Shown here: one piece after another, positions 35,150 to 44,367 of the stretch
Numbering within the stretch: position 1 is the stretch's first letter
How the letters are laid out: the number at the start of each line of letters is the position of its first letter
NCBI RefSeq assembly: GCF_901538265.1
Contig: NZ_LR593886.1
Location: 4,733,738 to 4,797,737 of the forward strand
Length of the DNA: 64,000 nucleotides
DNA from: Gemmata massiliana
GTDB taxonomy: Bacteria; Planctomycetota; Planctomycetia; Gemmatales; Gemmataceae
Direction: 5' to 3'
Program-made: the position numbers and the translations under genes
Notes under the pieces: generated by a model
Seen by the model: only the letters and a program-made list of their open reading frames with translations
Database searches by the model: none
What the model was told of the DNA's origin: nothing

Positions 35150-35621
35150 TAACAGAAACCTCTGTGCGATAACCAGCGCGGGCACCGGTTCAACGCACCG
35201 AAACCGCTTGGAAAATGGCAACGATCAGGCTGGCAGAGTGAGCACGGGCGCGGCCCCCTTATGCACACTATTTCACTTTTGCCCCGGCGAAGGGACCGGT
35301 GATGTGAATTTTGGTGCAACAGAAGCTCCCATTGGCTCTGGTGCGGGCCTGCGCGGAAGATTTCCGCCCGGACGAATACTCTGCACGGGCGGTTAGCAGT
35401 ACAGCGCTGGTCTAGATGATACGTTTATGCCGCTGTTTCTTGTGGAACCTGGCGGCCTGGGTGTTGCGCGTCTGGTAGTAGCGGATCACGTCACTGGTGT
35501 GCTGCATCTCGGGGCTTCGGCGCCGTCGTCGGAACCGCGCCCCGCACCGCTGGTTCCGCGCCCGGCACACCTGTTCCGCCGTCACCGCCGGATTGTTCCC
35601 CCCGCAGGCGCTCCGTGTGGG
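35150..35621. other. Intergenic region, no supported gene
   Basis: About 470 bases upstream of the giant surface-protein gene. It probably holds that gene's promoter. Frames on both strands are short and lack domain sense, and I see no clear hairpin. Confidence 0.5.
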
Positions 35622-35921
35622 TTATTCCTCAGCGCCCGTGTCGCTGGGGGTGGAACACACCATCGGGAGGAAACAACAGTCAGGCCAGCCCTCACGCATG
35701 TAGCGGGCCAGTTCGCCATATGCGAGCGGGAAGATCCGGCGGCACCATTCGCACCGTAGCACGAAACGGACGGGAGGCGAGTTCCCGCCACTGTTGCTGA
35801 AGATGGCCGGTTTAACAGCGGGTGAAAGGGTTGATTGGGGCACGGCTGAGACCTCCGGACTGAGTGCGATTGATCGCTGTGAGGAACCAATCGATATTGG
35901 AGGCACATTCGTGTCACACAT
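35622..35921 (-). CDS. Small CxxC protein, hypothetical
   Basis: This encodes 99 residues from ATG 35921. The N-terminal half is low-complexity Ser/Pro. The C-terminal half has VLRCEWCRRIFPLAYGELAR and GWPDCCFLPMVC, with a CxxC and a later CC, a likely zinc knuckle seen in small Gemmata-type proteins. Weak support: no obvious ribosome site, and composition close to non-coding. Kept because the Cys pattern and basic region look selected. Confidence 0.45.
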   Translation of the reverse strand: MCDTNVPPISIGSSQRSIALSPEVSAVPQSTLSPAVKPAIFSNSGGNSPPVRFVLRCEWCRRIFPLAYGELARYMREGWPDCCFLPMVCSTPSDTGAEE

Positions 35922-36098
35922 TCCGTAACGCGCCCATTCCAGTGGAGCGGGCGAGTGACGGGCGCTATATTCGGGAAACGACTTAATTTTAACGACTGGA
36001 GCTCATGGCAGTGCGAAGAAGCAGTAGCTGCGATCGTGTTCGTCGTGTACTTTGGCGGTCCCAGAGAGCGGGTGCGCTCACCGGGGCTCGAGGGAAGC

Positions 36099-36404
36099 AT
36101 GACGATACGAGTTGCTCTTGCCACGATCACCATCAGCACGGCCCTGTTTGCCTGCATCGGTGGCGGGCTCGGGTGGGCGGTTGGGGCGTACCATCCGGGG
36201 TACTACCGGGCCATGTTCCGAACCGGCCAGGAGCCGTGGTTCGACCCGGTCAGTATTGGCGTCGGTCAGGGGGTTGGCCAGGGCGTCGCGGGCGGCGCGA
36301 CCGTGGGTTTAATAGTCGTCGCGCTATTCGTCTGGAGAGACGTGCGGATGCGGCGGCTCGCGATCGAGGCGGGCGAACCGGACCCGGCAACCACTACTTG
36401 GTAA
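36099..36404 (+). CDS. Small two-helix membrane protein
   Basis: This encodes 101 residues from ATG 36099 with GAGGGAA just upstream. Helix 1 (ALATITISTALFACIGGGLG) and helix 2 (GQGVAGGATVGLIVVALFVW) flank a loop with GYYRAMFRTGQEPWFDPVSI. The C-terminus is hydrophilic. I know this pattern as a conserved small membrane protein in Gemmata-like genomes; its role is unknown. The longer upstream frame is not membrane-like and is left out. Confidence 0.75.
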   Translation: MTIRVALATITISTALFACIGGGLGWAVGAYHPGYYRAMFRTGQEPWFDPVSIGVGQGVGQGVAGGATVGLIVVALFVWRDVRMRRLAIEAGEPDPATTTW

Positions 36405-36532
36405 TTCCGCCCGCACCGCCCGGCAACTCGGGTAACGCTTCACGCGATTGGAACCCGAACTGTTAACCGACTAACCAGACGTGTTCGTTCCGAAGTCGGC
36501 TCACCGATTCGTTCGCGGTACCGGAGACACGG

Positions 36533-37012
36533 ATGACCCGTCGAGGGCTGAAACGGCTCTTGTTAGTTGCGGTCGCCTTGCCGCTGCTCGTGCGGGCCGT
36601 CGACCGGTTTTCCGTGCTCCTCTGGTGCGGGTCTACTAACCTGGAAGTCGAGTTCGTCATCACCGATGGCGCCACCGGTGCTCCGGTACCCCGTGCGTGT
36701 GTCGCGATACATCAAGAGAAGGGCGGGTTCTACGAGGACAAGGACGAGAAGGAGTTCCTTCTCGTTGCTGGCGACGATGGACGTATCAGCAAGGAATGCC
36801 CGGGGAGCTTTTGCAGCGGCGCCAAAAGTACGTTGGGGCTTTCCGACACCTTCAAGGTTTATCCGCCTGGGTGGGTCGTTCAGGTTGGTGCTGATGGTTA
36901 TGAATCTAGTGACAATATAATTGTCAATTTACCTGAAAATTATGATAAATCGCGAAGGTCGGGGGATCGAAAAGCAAAACTAATCATCCCGGTGGCGCTC
37001 CACAAGAAATGA
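36533..37012 (+). CDS. Exported carboxypeptidase-regulatory-like domain protein
   Basis: This encodes 159 residues. An N-terminal signal or anchor (LKRLLLVAVALPLLVRAVDR) leads to a beta domain with VEFVITDGATGAPVPRACVA, the first strand and loop of carboxypeptidase regulatory (Ig-like) domains. It also contains GDDGRISKECPGSFC and VVQVGADGYESSDNIIVNLP. Such domains usually aid folding or ligand contacts of envelope proteins. The start has ACACGG rather than a strong ribosome site. Role unknown. Confidence 0.75.
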   Translation: MTRRGLKRLLLVAVALPLLVRAVDRFSVLLWCGSTNLEVEFVITDGATGAPVPRACVAIHQEKGGFYEDKDEKEFLLVAGDDGRISKECPGSFCSGAKSTLGLSDTFKVYPPGWVVQVGADGYESSDNIIVNLPENYDKSRRSGDRKAKLIIPVALHKK

Positions 37013-37250
37013 GCCGAGTACGGATCGCGCGCCGGCTCGGACGCTGGTTTTAGGGCGGTAGCATTAACCACCGTCGAGGGCGATTTTGGTGAACCATTGA
37101 TTCCTGATTTTCCGCACGCCTCACACGAGCGGGCTTGGCAGGCAGGTCCGGGCAAGACTCAGGCGCAAATCACCTCCGCCAGATCCCTTGAAATCGCTTC
37201 CCGCGCGCCGCGTCTGTATCCTGTTGGGGAATCCACCCTCGGGTACTTTC

Positions 37251-38432
37251 ATGAATCTTGACGCCGTTATTTTCGTTCCCGCGCTGACCGGGAGCGTGAT
37301 CGTCGGGTTCGTGTTTCTCATGTTCGTCGCGCACTATTACCTCAGCGTTCTGGAAGGAACCTCGGCCGGCGCAAAAGAGATCCCCTGGGAGGGGGACGCG
37401 ATCACCAACAACTTCATAAAGGTGTTCTACCTCGCGTGGCTGATGGGGTTGTGGGCCGGCCCCGCGTACTTCGTGGGGCGCGCGATCGCGAGTGGGAGTG
37501 ACGCTGCGTGGATCAAGCTCGCGGCGCCGTTGTTGGTGATCTGGGTGCTGTATCCTTTGAGTCAGTTGGCCTCGCTCAGTGCGTCGAGCGTGTGGGTGCC
37601 CATGAACTTGGACGTGTTCGCCCGGCTCGCGCAAAAGCCCCTCGTGACGCTCGGGTTCTTCGCTCTCACGCTGCCGGTGTTCGCACTGATCGGGATCGCG
37701 TTCAAGTGGGCGTACATGACGCGGGGCGAGTTCCCGCTCCTGTTCGCGGGCGTACCGCTCTTGTGCTTCGCCGTGCTCCTTTACGCCCGGCTGCTCGGCC
37801 GGCTCGCGTTCGCGCTGATGTTTACCAAGAACCTCTTCAAGCGGAAGAAAAAGAAGAAGCCGAAGCGGGAGGTGGAGGAATTCGACGCGGAGCCCGACGA
37901 GGAGGCCCCGCCGCTTCAGCCCAGTGAGATGGCGCCGATCAATACGCCGGACGGTGAGTTGGCCGGGTACAACGTGCTGATGGAAGACGATCCGCCCGCG
38001 CCGAAGAAGCGCGTGAAAGCGGTGGTCGTGGAGGACGAACCGGAGGGGCCGGAGCCGGTGTTGAGACTGGCTCCCGAGCCACCGCCGCTCCCGGCGCACG
38101 TGAAACCCGCCGCCGACCGGCCGCTCGAACGTGCCCGTGTGTGGGACGACGATGACGATGACACCACGCCCTACACCATGAACCCGTCGGAGGTGAAAGA
38201 CGAGGAGCGCATTCCGCAAGAGGTTGCGAAACCGCGCGCCGATGAAATGGCACTGCTGGATCGTCGGGACGTACCAAAACCGCCAAAAGTAGTCTGGTCG
38301 TGGGAGTTGCTCGTGTTCCTGCTCCAACCCGGAACGATATCGGCACTCATCGTAATGTCGGGCCTCGGAACGCTCGCGGGCGTATTCGTTCGTGTCGCGC
38401 GGGCCTTCGACCCGACTTTGGGGAGTGAATGA
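37251..38432 (+). CDS. Multi-pass membrane protein with acidic C-terminal tail
   Basis: This encodes 393 residues from ATG 37251 (the longer frame is rejected because the first helix starts here). About five or six membrane helices lie in the first ~200 residues (VIFVPALTGSVIVGFVFLMF, FYLAWLMGLWAGPAYFVGRA, AAPLLVIWVLYPLSQLASLS, LGFFALTLPVFALIGIAFKW). A KRKKKKKPKR patch is followed by a ~130-residue acidic, Pro-rich region (DEPEGPEPVLRLAPEPPPLP, WDDDDDDTTPYTM). The last helix (ELLVFLLQPGTISALIVMSG) sits at the C-terminus. Likely an envelope protein; no known family. Confidence 0.78.
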   Translation: MNLDAVIFVPALTGSVIVGFVFLMFVAHYYLSVLEGTSAGAKEIPWEGDAITNNFIKVFYLAWLMGLWAGPAYFVGRAIASGSDAAWIKLAAPLLVIWVLYPLSQLASLSASSVWVPMNLDVFARLAQKPLVTLGFFALTLPVFALIGIAFKWAYMTRGEFPLLFAGVPLLCFAVLLYARLLGRLAFALMFTKNLFKRKKKKKPKREVEEFDAEPDEEAPPLQPSEMAPINTPDGELAGYNVLMEDDPPAPKKRVKAVVVEDEPEGPEPVLRLAPEPPPLPAHVKPAADRPLERARVWDDDDDDTTPYTMNPSEVKDEERIPQEVAKPRADEMALLDRRDVPKPPKVVWSWELLVFLLQPGTISALIVMSGLGTLAGVFVRVARAFDPTLGSE

Positions 38433-38476
38433 CCGCGGAGCAGGGCACCCCACCTACTAGGGCGGGGGCACTGGAA

Positions 38477-40339
38477 TTACTTCAGCACCCAGGTTTCGAG
38501 CATTCCGCGATGTTGCTCGTCCGAGCCTGAAACGACCAGCCGTGTGCCGTCGGGTGAGAACGTGACTTGGCGGAAGCTGATTTTTGTGGTCAGGAATGCG
38601 ACTTGTTTTCCGGTGGTCACGTCCGAAACGATGATCCCGTAGGCTTTCTTGTCCGCACTTGGACCGTACCCGGCCGTCAGCTTGCCATCCGAAGAGAGCG
38701 GAACCCCGCAACCCGGGAGCACGCATCCGCCGAGCGTGTGCAGGGTCTTGCCCGTAACTGCATCGCGTACCGTAATTTCCGTACCGGTGCCGGACAAGAG
38801 CTTTTTACCGTCAGGGGTGTATGTCAGGCCACAAATCGACCCGGCGTCCGTGACTTGACGCAGCAGTTTGCCGGTTGCCGCGTCCCAAAAATGGAGCTTC
38901 TCGTCTTCGCTGCCCGTGGCGATCGTTTTCCCGTCCGGACTAATCGCGACCCCGCGAACCGCGCCCACGTGACCGCGCATTAATAACTGTTCCTTGCCTG
39001 TTGCTACATCCCAAAGCCGGCCCGCTCCGTCATCTCCACCTGTAACGGCCCATTTACCGTCGGGTGCGAGTGCTACGGCCCACACACGCGAGCCGGTCGC
39101 CAGTGACCGAACCGGTTTCCCGCCGATCTCGTCCCACACCACGAGCTGCCCGCTCTTGGTTCCGGACGCCCCGCGCTTCCGGTCCGGGGTGAAGGCGACC
39201 GATTCGAGTTCCGCGGCTTCTTTCTCGCGAAACTCGCGTTCGAGTTTACCGGTAACTGCGTTCCATTCCCGGAACTGTTGGAACGGTTGCGGCGGTTGAC
39301 CGGGAGCCCCAGCCGACACGAGTGAAGCGGTGGAGAACACGCGCTTACCGTCCGGGGAGAACAGCGCGATGTTGACCGTTGTTGGTTGAGCGACCCAGGT
39401 TTTCCCCAACACCCATTCCTTGGGAGCCGGGAGCGGTTTAGGAACGGGTGCTGCGGTTCGAGCAAATGAGAGCGGGGCCGGGGGCTGTGCTTCCGCGCGG
39501 TTGGAGCCACCGGACCTACCAATCATGGCCGCAGTAAGCGCGAGCACGGTCAGTGAGACGACCTTCAGTTTCGAGAGGAACATCCCTTTTACCACATCTT
39601 CGGCGAGTGTTCGTGCCGCGGTCGAGACCGTCCCGGTCGCGGAGAGCTTTTGCAGCGTGATCGCCGCCAACCGGGGCGCTGCGATCACGTTTTGTGTGGC
39701 GACCAAGGTGAGGAGCACGGCCAATGAACCGGGCGCGTGGTGCTTCAGGCGCGCGGCCAGGATCTTCCGGGCGTAGGCCAGCCGGCTCGAAAGTGTCCCC
39801 TCGGGGATGCCCAACTGCCGTGCGACGTCCCCGCGGCTCCGGCCCTCCAGTTCGCACAGCACCACGGGCACGCGATAGCGCTCGGGGAGCCGTTCGATTT
39901 CCCGGTCCAGGAACGGGAGCAGGCCCGTTTCTTCGGGCGGTGCCTCGTCGCGTGCGGCCGGTTCGTGGATTGGGTTCATGGGTGTCTCGTGGTTCCCGCG
40001 CCGAGCCGCTTTGGTTCGCGCGGCCCGTGCGGTTCGCGTAGCGACTCCGTAGAGCCAGTTACCCACGGCCTCTCGCGGGCGCACGGTGTCGGCCCGTCGA
40101 ACCAGAACGAGAAACGCCGCTTGGAACGCATCATCGACCCCGTCGCGTCGGCCGAGCGCCCGGCGGCACACGCCGTGAACCATCGGGCCGTGCCGTCGCG
40201 CGAGTTCGGCGAACGCATCGGGATCAGCGCGCTCCACGAACCGCGTGAGTAACTGACCGTCCGTCGGGGGCTGTGACTCGGCCGGTCCACCCAGCACGCG
40301 GGTGACGCGGGCGATGGAACTGCGGAGGGCGGACGGCAT
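38477..40339 (-). CDS. ECF sigma factor fused to a transmembrane WD40 domain
   Basis: This encodes 620 residues. Sigma region 2 is at about 30-100 (FAELARRHGPMVHGVCRRAL, DGVDDAFQAAFLVLVRRADT). Region 4 is at about 150-200 (LERLPERYRVPVVLCELEG, LGIPEGTLSSRLAYARKILA). A helix at about 255-278 (LKVVSLTVLALTAAMIG) is followed by a WD40 propeller (FSPDGKRVFSTASLVSAG, VALAPDGKWAVTGGDDGAGR, RGVAISPDGKTIATGSEDEK). The polymerase-binding part is thus tethered to a sensor-like propeller outside the membrane. Planctomycete ECF sigma factors of this kind are known; the signal is not. It has its own transcription unit. Confidence 0.9.
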   Translation of the reverse strand: MPSALRSSIARVTRVLGGPAESQPPTDGQLLTRFVERADPDAFAELARRHGPMVHGVCRRALGRRDGVDDAFQAAFLVLVRRADTVRPREAVGNWLYGVATRTARAARTKAARRGNHETPMNPIHEPAARDEAPPEETGLLPFLDREIERLPERYRVPVVLCELEGRSRGDVARQLGIPEGTLSSRLAYARKILAARLKHHAPGSLAVLLTLVATQNVIAAPRLAAITLQKLSATGTVSTAARTLAEDVVKGMFLSKLKVVSLTVLALTAAMIGRSGGSNRAEAQPPAPLSFARTAAPVPKPLPAPKEWVLGKTWVAQPTTVNIALFSPDGKRVFSTASLVSAGAPGQPPQPFQQFREWNAVTGKLEREFREKEAAELESVAFTPDRKRGASGTKSGQLVVWDEIGGKPVRSLATGSRVWAVALAPDGKWAVTGGDDGAGRLWDVATGKEQLLMRGHVGAVRGVAISPDGKTIATGSEDEKLHFWDAATGKLLRQVTDAGSICGLTYTPDGKKLLSGTGTEITVRDAVTGKTLHTLGGCVLPGCGVPLSSDGKLTAGYGPSADKKAYGIIVSDVTTGKQVAFLTTKISFRQVTFSPDGTRLVVSGSDEQHRGMLETWVLK

Positions 40340-40497
40340 CGGCCGGTCCTCGAGTGCGAATGGGCGACAGGTTCTTGCCGGTAATTGTCGCGCAGAGGGC
40401 GGCGCGTCGAAAAATCGTACCCGGTTTCGCGGAAATTCGGAGCGCGTCCGATGCGATGGTTTGGCGAGCGGTCGGTGACGTGGTTTGGCGAACGGCC

Positions 40498-40565
40498 GGT
40501 GTCAGCCGGCCAGTGATGCGCGTCTGCCCGGCGAGGGCGTGGTCGCTCACTGGCCGGCTGACACC
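40498..40565 (-). terminator. Long perfect hairpin after the DUF1501 gene
   Basis: Arms 40498-40516 and 40547-40565 are a perfect 19-bp match around a 30-base loop. The outer arm reads GGCCGGCTGACACC. It starts 4 bases past the stop of the minus-strand gene at 40570. There is no obvious U-tract, so its role as terminator is inferred from position. The arm resembles the hairpins at 26542 and 54812. Confidence 0.7.
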
Positions 40566-40569
40566 GCCT

Positions 40570-41967
40570 TTACGCCAGGATTTCGTTCACGATGCGGCCG
40601 TGGACGTCCGTCAGCCGGAAGTCGCGCCCGCTGTAGCGGTAGGTGAGCTTTTCGTGGTCGAGTCCGAGCATGTGCAGGATGGTCGCGTGCAGATCGTGAA
40701 CGCTCACGCGGCCCTCCGTCGCCTTGAACCCGAACTCGTCGGTGGCGCCGTAGGTCGTGCCGGCCTTCACCCCGCCGCCCGCCATCCACACGGTGAACCC
40801 GTAGTGGTTGTGGTCCCGGCCGTCGCCGTTCTCCGATACCGGCGTGCGCCCGAACTCGCCGCCCCAAACGACCAGCGTGTCGTCCAGAAGCCCGCGCTGG
40901 CGCAAGTCCCTCAGTAGCGCGGCGATCGGCTGGTCGATCGTGCCGCACAACTTCTTCAACCCGCTGTTGATTTGCGCGTGGTGGTCCCAGCCGCCGATCG
41001 AGAGTTGCACGAACCGGACGCCGCGCTCGACGAGGCGCCGGGCGAGCAGGCACCCGCGTGCGAACTCCCCGTTCCCGTAGGCTTCCCGCACGCGGACTGT
41101 TTCGCGGCGAACATCGAACGCTTCGCCGGCCGCGGACTGCATCCGGAACGCCGTTTCCATCGCGCGGATGCGCGCTTCCAGTTGCGGATCGTTTCCGTTG
41201 GCCGTGGCGTGCGTGCGGTTGAAGGACTGGAGCGCTTCGAGTTGGCGCTTCTGGTCCTCGGAGCTGATGTTCGGGTTCCGCAAGTGCCGGATCATCTTCT
41301 CCGGGTCGGTTTCCGACGCGGCCACGCGGGTCGCCTGAAACTGGCCGGGAAGGTACCCGCTTCGCTCGAACCCCGCCTGACCGAACCCGCCCCCGAGCGA
41401 AACGAACCCGGGCAAGTCCGCGTTCTCGGAACCCAGACCGTAAGAGACCCACGATCCGATCCCGGGGTGGACCGCGTCGATGCGCCCGCTGGCCAGGAAA
41501 TTGGCGGCCGGTGAGTGGTTCGGGTTGATCGCGTGAACGCCTCGGAGCACGCACAGCTCGTCCGCGCATTCACGGATATTCGGGAGCAAGTCGCTTACTG
41601 GCAGGCCGGACTTCCCGCCCGGGCGGAACTTGAAAGCTGAAGGGAGCAACCCGCCGGTGACGCGCTCGGTGCGCAGGTCGGCCGCGCCGGGGCGCTGACC
41701 GGTGTGCTGGGCGAGCACCGGTTTCGGGTCGAACATGTCGAGGTGCGACGGCCCGCCCGCCATGAACAGGAAGATGACGCGCTTCGCACGCGGCTTAAAG
41801 TGCGGCTTCCCCAACGCAACGGTTGGCACCGGGGCAGTCGATGGTTCGGTGGCGCGCAGGTAACTCGCCAGCCCGAGTAGCCCCACGCTCCCGCCGAGTT
41901 CGCGGATGAACTGCCGGCGAGTCGGTCCGAACGGGTCGGTCAGATCGGGTCGGATCATCGGAAGCAC
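40570..41967 (-). CDS. DUF1501 family protein (sulfatase-like, Tat-exported)
   Basis: This encodes 465 residues. The N-terminus TRRQFIRELGGSVGLLGLAS is a twin-arginine signal. The body follows the DUF1501 family: RVIFLFMAGGPSHLDMFDPK, VSDLLPNIRECADELCVLRG, ANFLASGRIDAVHPGIGSWV, QLSIGGWDHHAQINSGLKKL and WGGEFGRTPVSENGDGRDHN. The metal-site Asp/His residues (SHLD, WDHH) are in place. DUF1501 proteins are paired with PSCyt1/DUF1549/DUF1553 proteins throughout planctomycetes, and the two probably work together in the periplasm. It lies 6 bases after that gene, in one operon, and ends in a long hairpin. Confidence 0.92.
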   Translation of the reverse strand: MLPMIRPDLTDPFGPTRRQFIRELGGSVGLLGLASYLRATEPSTAPVPTVALGKPHFKPRAKRVIFLFMAGGPSHLDMFDPKPVLAQHTGQRPGAADLRTERVTGGLLPSAFKFRPGGKSGLPVSDLLPNIRECADELCVLRGVHAINPNHSPAANFLASGRIDAVHPGIGSWVSYGLGSENADLPGFVSLGGGFGQAGFERSGYLPGQFQATRVAASETDPEKMIRHLRNPNISSEDQKRQLEALQSFNRTHATANGNDPQLEARIRAMETAFRMQSAAGEAFDVRRETVRVREAYGNGEFARGCLLARRLVERGVRFVQLSIGGWDHHAQINSGLKKLCGTIDQPIAALLRDLRQRGLLDDTLVVWGGEFGRTPVSENGDGRDHNHYGFTVWMAGGGVKAGTTYGATDEFGFKATEGRVSVHDLHATILHMLGLDHEKLTYRYSGRDFRLTDVHGRIVNEILA

Positions 41968-41973
41968 TCGCGG

Positions 41974-44367
41974 TCAGTTGAGGAACAAGAACTCGTTGCT
42001 CGCCAGGAGCGTTTGGGCGAGCAAGTCCCACGCGGGCGGGGCACCTTCGCGCGCGGGCCGGATCAGGCGCTTGGCGGTTTCCAACTCGTCGGCGGTCGGG
42101 TCGCGCAGCAGCACGCGCCGGAACAGCGCGCGAACGCCAATGTCGGTCGATTGCACTGTTGTCGCGGCTTTGGCCAGTGCCGTGGCCGACTGGCGGACGA
42201 ACGGGCTGTTGAGGAAGTAGAGCTGCTGAACCGGTGTGGTCGTCGCGTCGCGCTTCTCCCCGTGGGCTTTCGGGTCGGGCAGATCGAACAGACGGTGAAT
42301 GTCGGCCGGCCGTTCCCCGCGACTCACCTTGCCGTAAACCGTTCGGCGTGCGCTCCGCGGGCTGTCCAGGTTGTCCGACGGCCCGCCACCGGTGAGGTCG
42401 AGTTGGCCGCTGACCTGAAGCGTCGCGTCGCGCCACGCTTCCAGTTCCAGGCGCTTGCGCGGGGCGCGCCACAAGAACCGGTCGTCCGGGTCCGCGGCCG
42501 CGAACTTCTCGTTATGTCGGCTCGACTGGCGGTACGTCGTGGATGTCACCAGCTCGCGAACGAGCCACTTGATCGACCAGCGATTGGCCACGAACCGGGC
42601 CGCGAGATCGTCGAGCAGTTCGGGGTGCGTCGGGCGGTCTCCGAGCGCGCCGAAGTTGCTCGGGGTGGTCACGATGGACCGGCCGAACACCCAACCCCAG
42701 GTCCGGTTCACGAACACGCGGGCGGTCAGCCCGGTCGCGTCGGAAACGATCGCCTCGGCGAGTTCCTTCCGCCCGCTGCCTTCGCGGAACGAGCGCGGTT
42801 GGCTCGGCGAGAGCGCGGTCGGGAACCGGCGCGCGACGATCGCGCCCGGTCGGGCCGGGTTCCCGCGAATGAATACGGGGAGGTCGCGGTACTGGCCGGG
42901 CTTGTAGTCGATTACCGTCCAGTCCGGGTTGTCGCCGTTCACCCACGTCCCGGCGTCCCGAACCACGTTGGCAATCGTCCCGGTATCGAGGGCCTTTTCC
43001 TTCTTCTTCAGTTCCGTGACGCGCGCCTCGAATTGCTTGATCTGCCCGTCGAACGGCGTGGGGTCTTTCTTCTCCTTCACGGCCGTTCCGCGCATCTCCT
43101 TCGCGTATTCGAGCTGCAAGTTTGCGTCCATCAATTCGAGCCGGACGGTTGTGAGGCCGTCCTGACCCGCGTTGGCGTTGGGCTTCAGCGGGCGCTCGGC
43201 GAGCTGTGTGTTCGCCATCACGCCGGCGAGGGCGTAGTAGTCTTCCGCGGTGATCGGGTCGAACTTGTGGTCGTGGCACCGCGCGCAAGCGACGGTCAGC
43301 CCGAGGAACCCACGGGTGACGACGTCCACGCGCTCGTCCCACTCGTCGGCAACGAACGCGGAGATTACGTCTTTCGAGAGTTTGGGTTCCTTGTGGTAGA
43401 CGGGCGAAAGCCCCAAGAACCCGAGCGCCGCGAAATCTGTGGGCGGGGTGTCGGGGAGCAGGTCGGCGGCCAGTTGGAGGCGAACGAAGCGATCGAACGG
43501 GACGTCGGCGTTGAGCGCCCCGATGACCCAGTCGCGGTAGCGGTACGGGAATCGCGGCGGGCGGCACGTCGATTCGCCGGTGGAGTTGTCCTCGGCGTAC
43601 CGGGCCACGTCGAGCCAGTGGCGCGCCCACTTTTCTCCAAAGCGCGGCGAGGCAATGAGTTCATCAACCAGTCGCTCGTAGGCATCGGCCCGGGCATCCG
43701 CAACGAACGCTTCGACCTGCTCGATCGTGGGCGGAAGTCCAATGAGGTCAAAGTAGACGCGGCGAATTAGCGTGCGCCGGTCCGCGGCCGGCGCGGGGGC
43801 GAGCTTCTGTTCGTCGAGCTTCTTCAGAATGAAGAAGTCGGCTTTCCGGATCGGCCACTTCGGGTCCGAAACCGTCGGGCGGGATTGCTCCACAACAGGC
43901 TTGAACGACCAGAATTCGCGCGCAGAAGCTGTGGTGGATGGCGCCTGAGTTGCGGCCGGGAGCGGCGCCCCCATTTTCACCCATCGCTGGAGGTCCGCAA
44001 CGGCTGCGGCCGGGAGCTTGCCTTTCGGAGGCATTGCGGGGAAGTCCGGGGCGTGGGCCACGACCTTCAGGAGCAAACTGTCTTCGTCTTTGGCTTTGAC
44101 GAGTGGCCCGGATTCCCCACCCTTGCGAATGCCGGTCGTGGTATCGAGTTCGAGACCACCTTTGGCCTTTTTTGTGCTCACCGCGTGGCACGAGTAACAG
44201 TGCTCGGCCAGGATTGGGCGGACCTTCTTCTCGAAGAAATCGATCCCGTCGTCGGCGCGGCTGCTGGTCGGCAAAAGGGCAACGAGCAGGAGGGCGGTGG
44301 GCCACGTCCGGCCGTAATAAGTCACGGCCGCCCGCACAAAAGCGGTCGGGATGCTTCCGACGTGCAT
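41974..44367 (-). CDS. PSCyt1-DUF1549-DUF1553 protein (planctomycete cytochrome c family)
   Basis: This encodes 797 residues. A signal peptide (GRTWPTALLLVALLPTSSRA) precedes a small cytochrome-c domain with the haem motif CYSCH (AEHCYSCHAVSTKKAKGGLE) and FPAMPPKGKLP, where the Met is the likely axial ligand. DUF1549 follows (FGEKWARHWLDVARYAEDNS, RVYFDLIGLPPTIEQVEAFV) and DUF1553 after it (NRTWGWVFGRSIVTTPSNFG, WLVRELVTSTTYRQSSRHNE). ATG 44367 is used because the signal peptide begins there; the longer frame is not peptide-like. It is the first gene of the operon with DUF1501. Its redox role is inferred, as no enzymatic activity is proven for the family. Confidence 0.92.
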   Translation of the reverse strand: MHVGSIPTAFVRAAVTYYGRTWPTALLLVALLPTSSRADDGIDFFEKKVRPILAEHCYSCHAVSTKKAKGGLELDTTTGIRKGGESGPLVKAKDEDSLLLKVVAHAPDFPAMPPKGKLPAAAVADLQRWVKMGAPLPAATQAPSTTASAREFWSFKPVVEQSRPTVSDPKWPIRKADFFILKKLDEQKLAPAPAADRRTLIRRVYFDLIGLPPTIEQVEAFVADARADAYERLVDELIASPRFGEKWARHWLDVARYAEDNSTGESTCRPPRFPYRYRDWVIGALNADVPFDRFVRLQLAADLLPDTPPTDFAALGFLGLSPVYHKEPKLSKDVISAFVADEWDERVDVVTRGFLGLTVACARCHDHKFDPITAEDYYALAGVMANTQLAERPLKPNANAGQDGLTTVRLELMDANLQLEYAKEMRGTAVKEKKDPTPFDGQIKQFEARVTELKKKEKALDTGTIANVVRDAGTWVNGDNPDWTVIDYKPGQYRDLPVFIRGNPARPGAIVARRFPTALSPSQPRSFREGSGRKELAEAIVSDATGLTARVFVNRTWGWVFGRSIVTTPSNFGALGDRPTHPELLDDLAARFVANRWSIKWLVRELVTSTTYRQSSRHNEKFAAADPDDRFLWRAPRKRLELEAWRDATLQVSGQLDLTGGGPSDNLDSPRSARRTVYGKVSRGERPADIHRLFDLPDPKAHGEKRDATTTPVQQLYFLNSPFVRQSATALAKAATTVQSTDIGVRALFRRVLLRDPTADELETAKRLIRPAREGAPPAWDLLAQTLLASNEFLFLN

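Noticed and set aside
37170-38453. 427-codon minus frame opposite the membrane protein at 37251
   Set aside because: His/Arg/Glu-rich shadow; the + frame has clear membrane helices.
42013-43770. 585-codon + strand frame opposite the DUF1549/DUF1553 gene
   Set aside because: Antisense shadow; the real gene shows CYSCH and family blocks.
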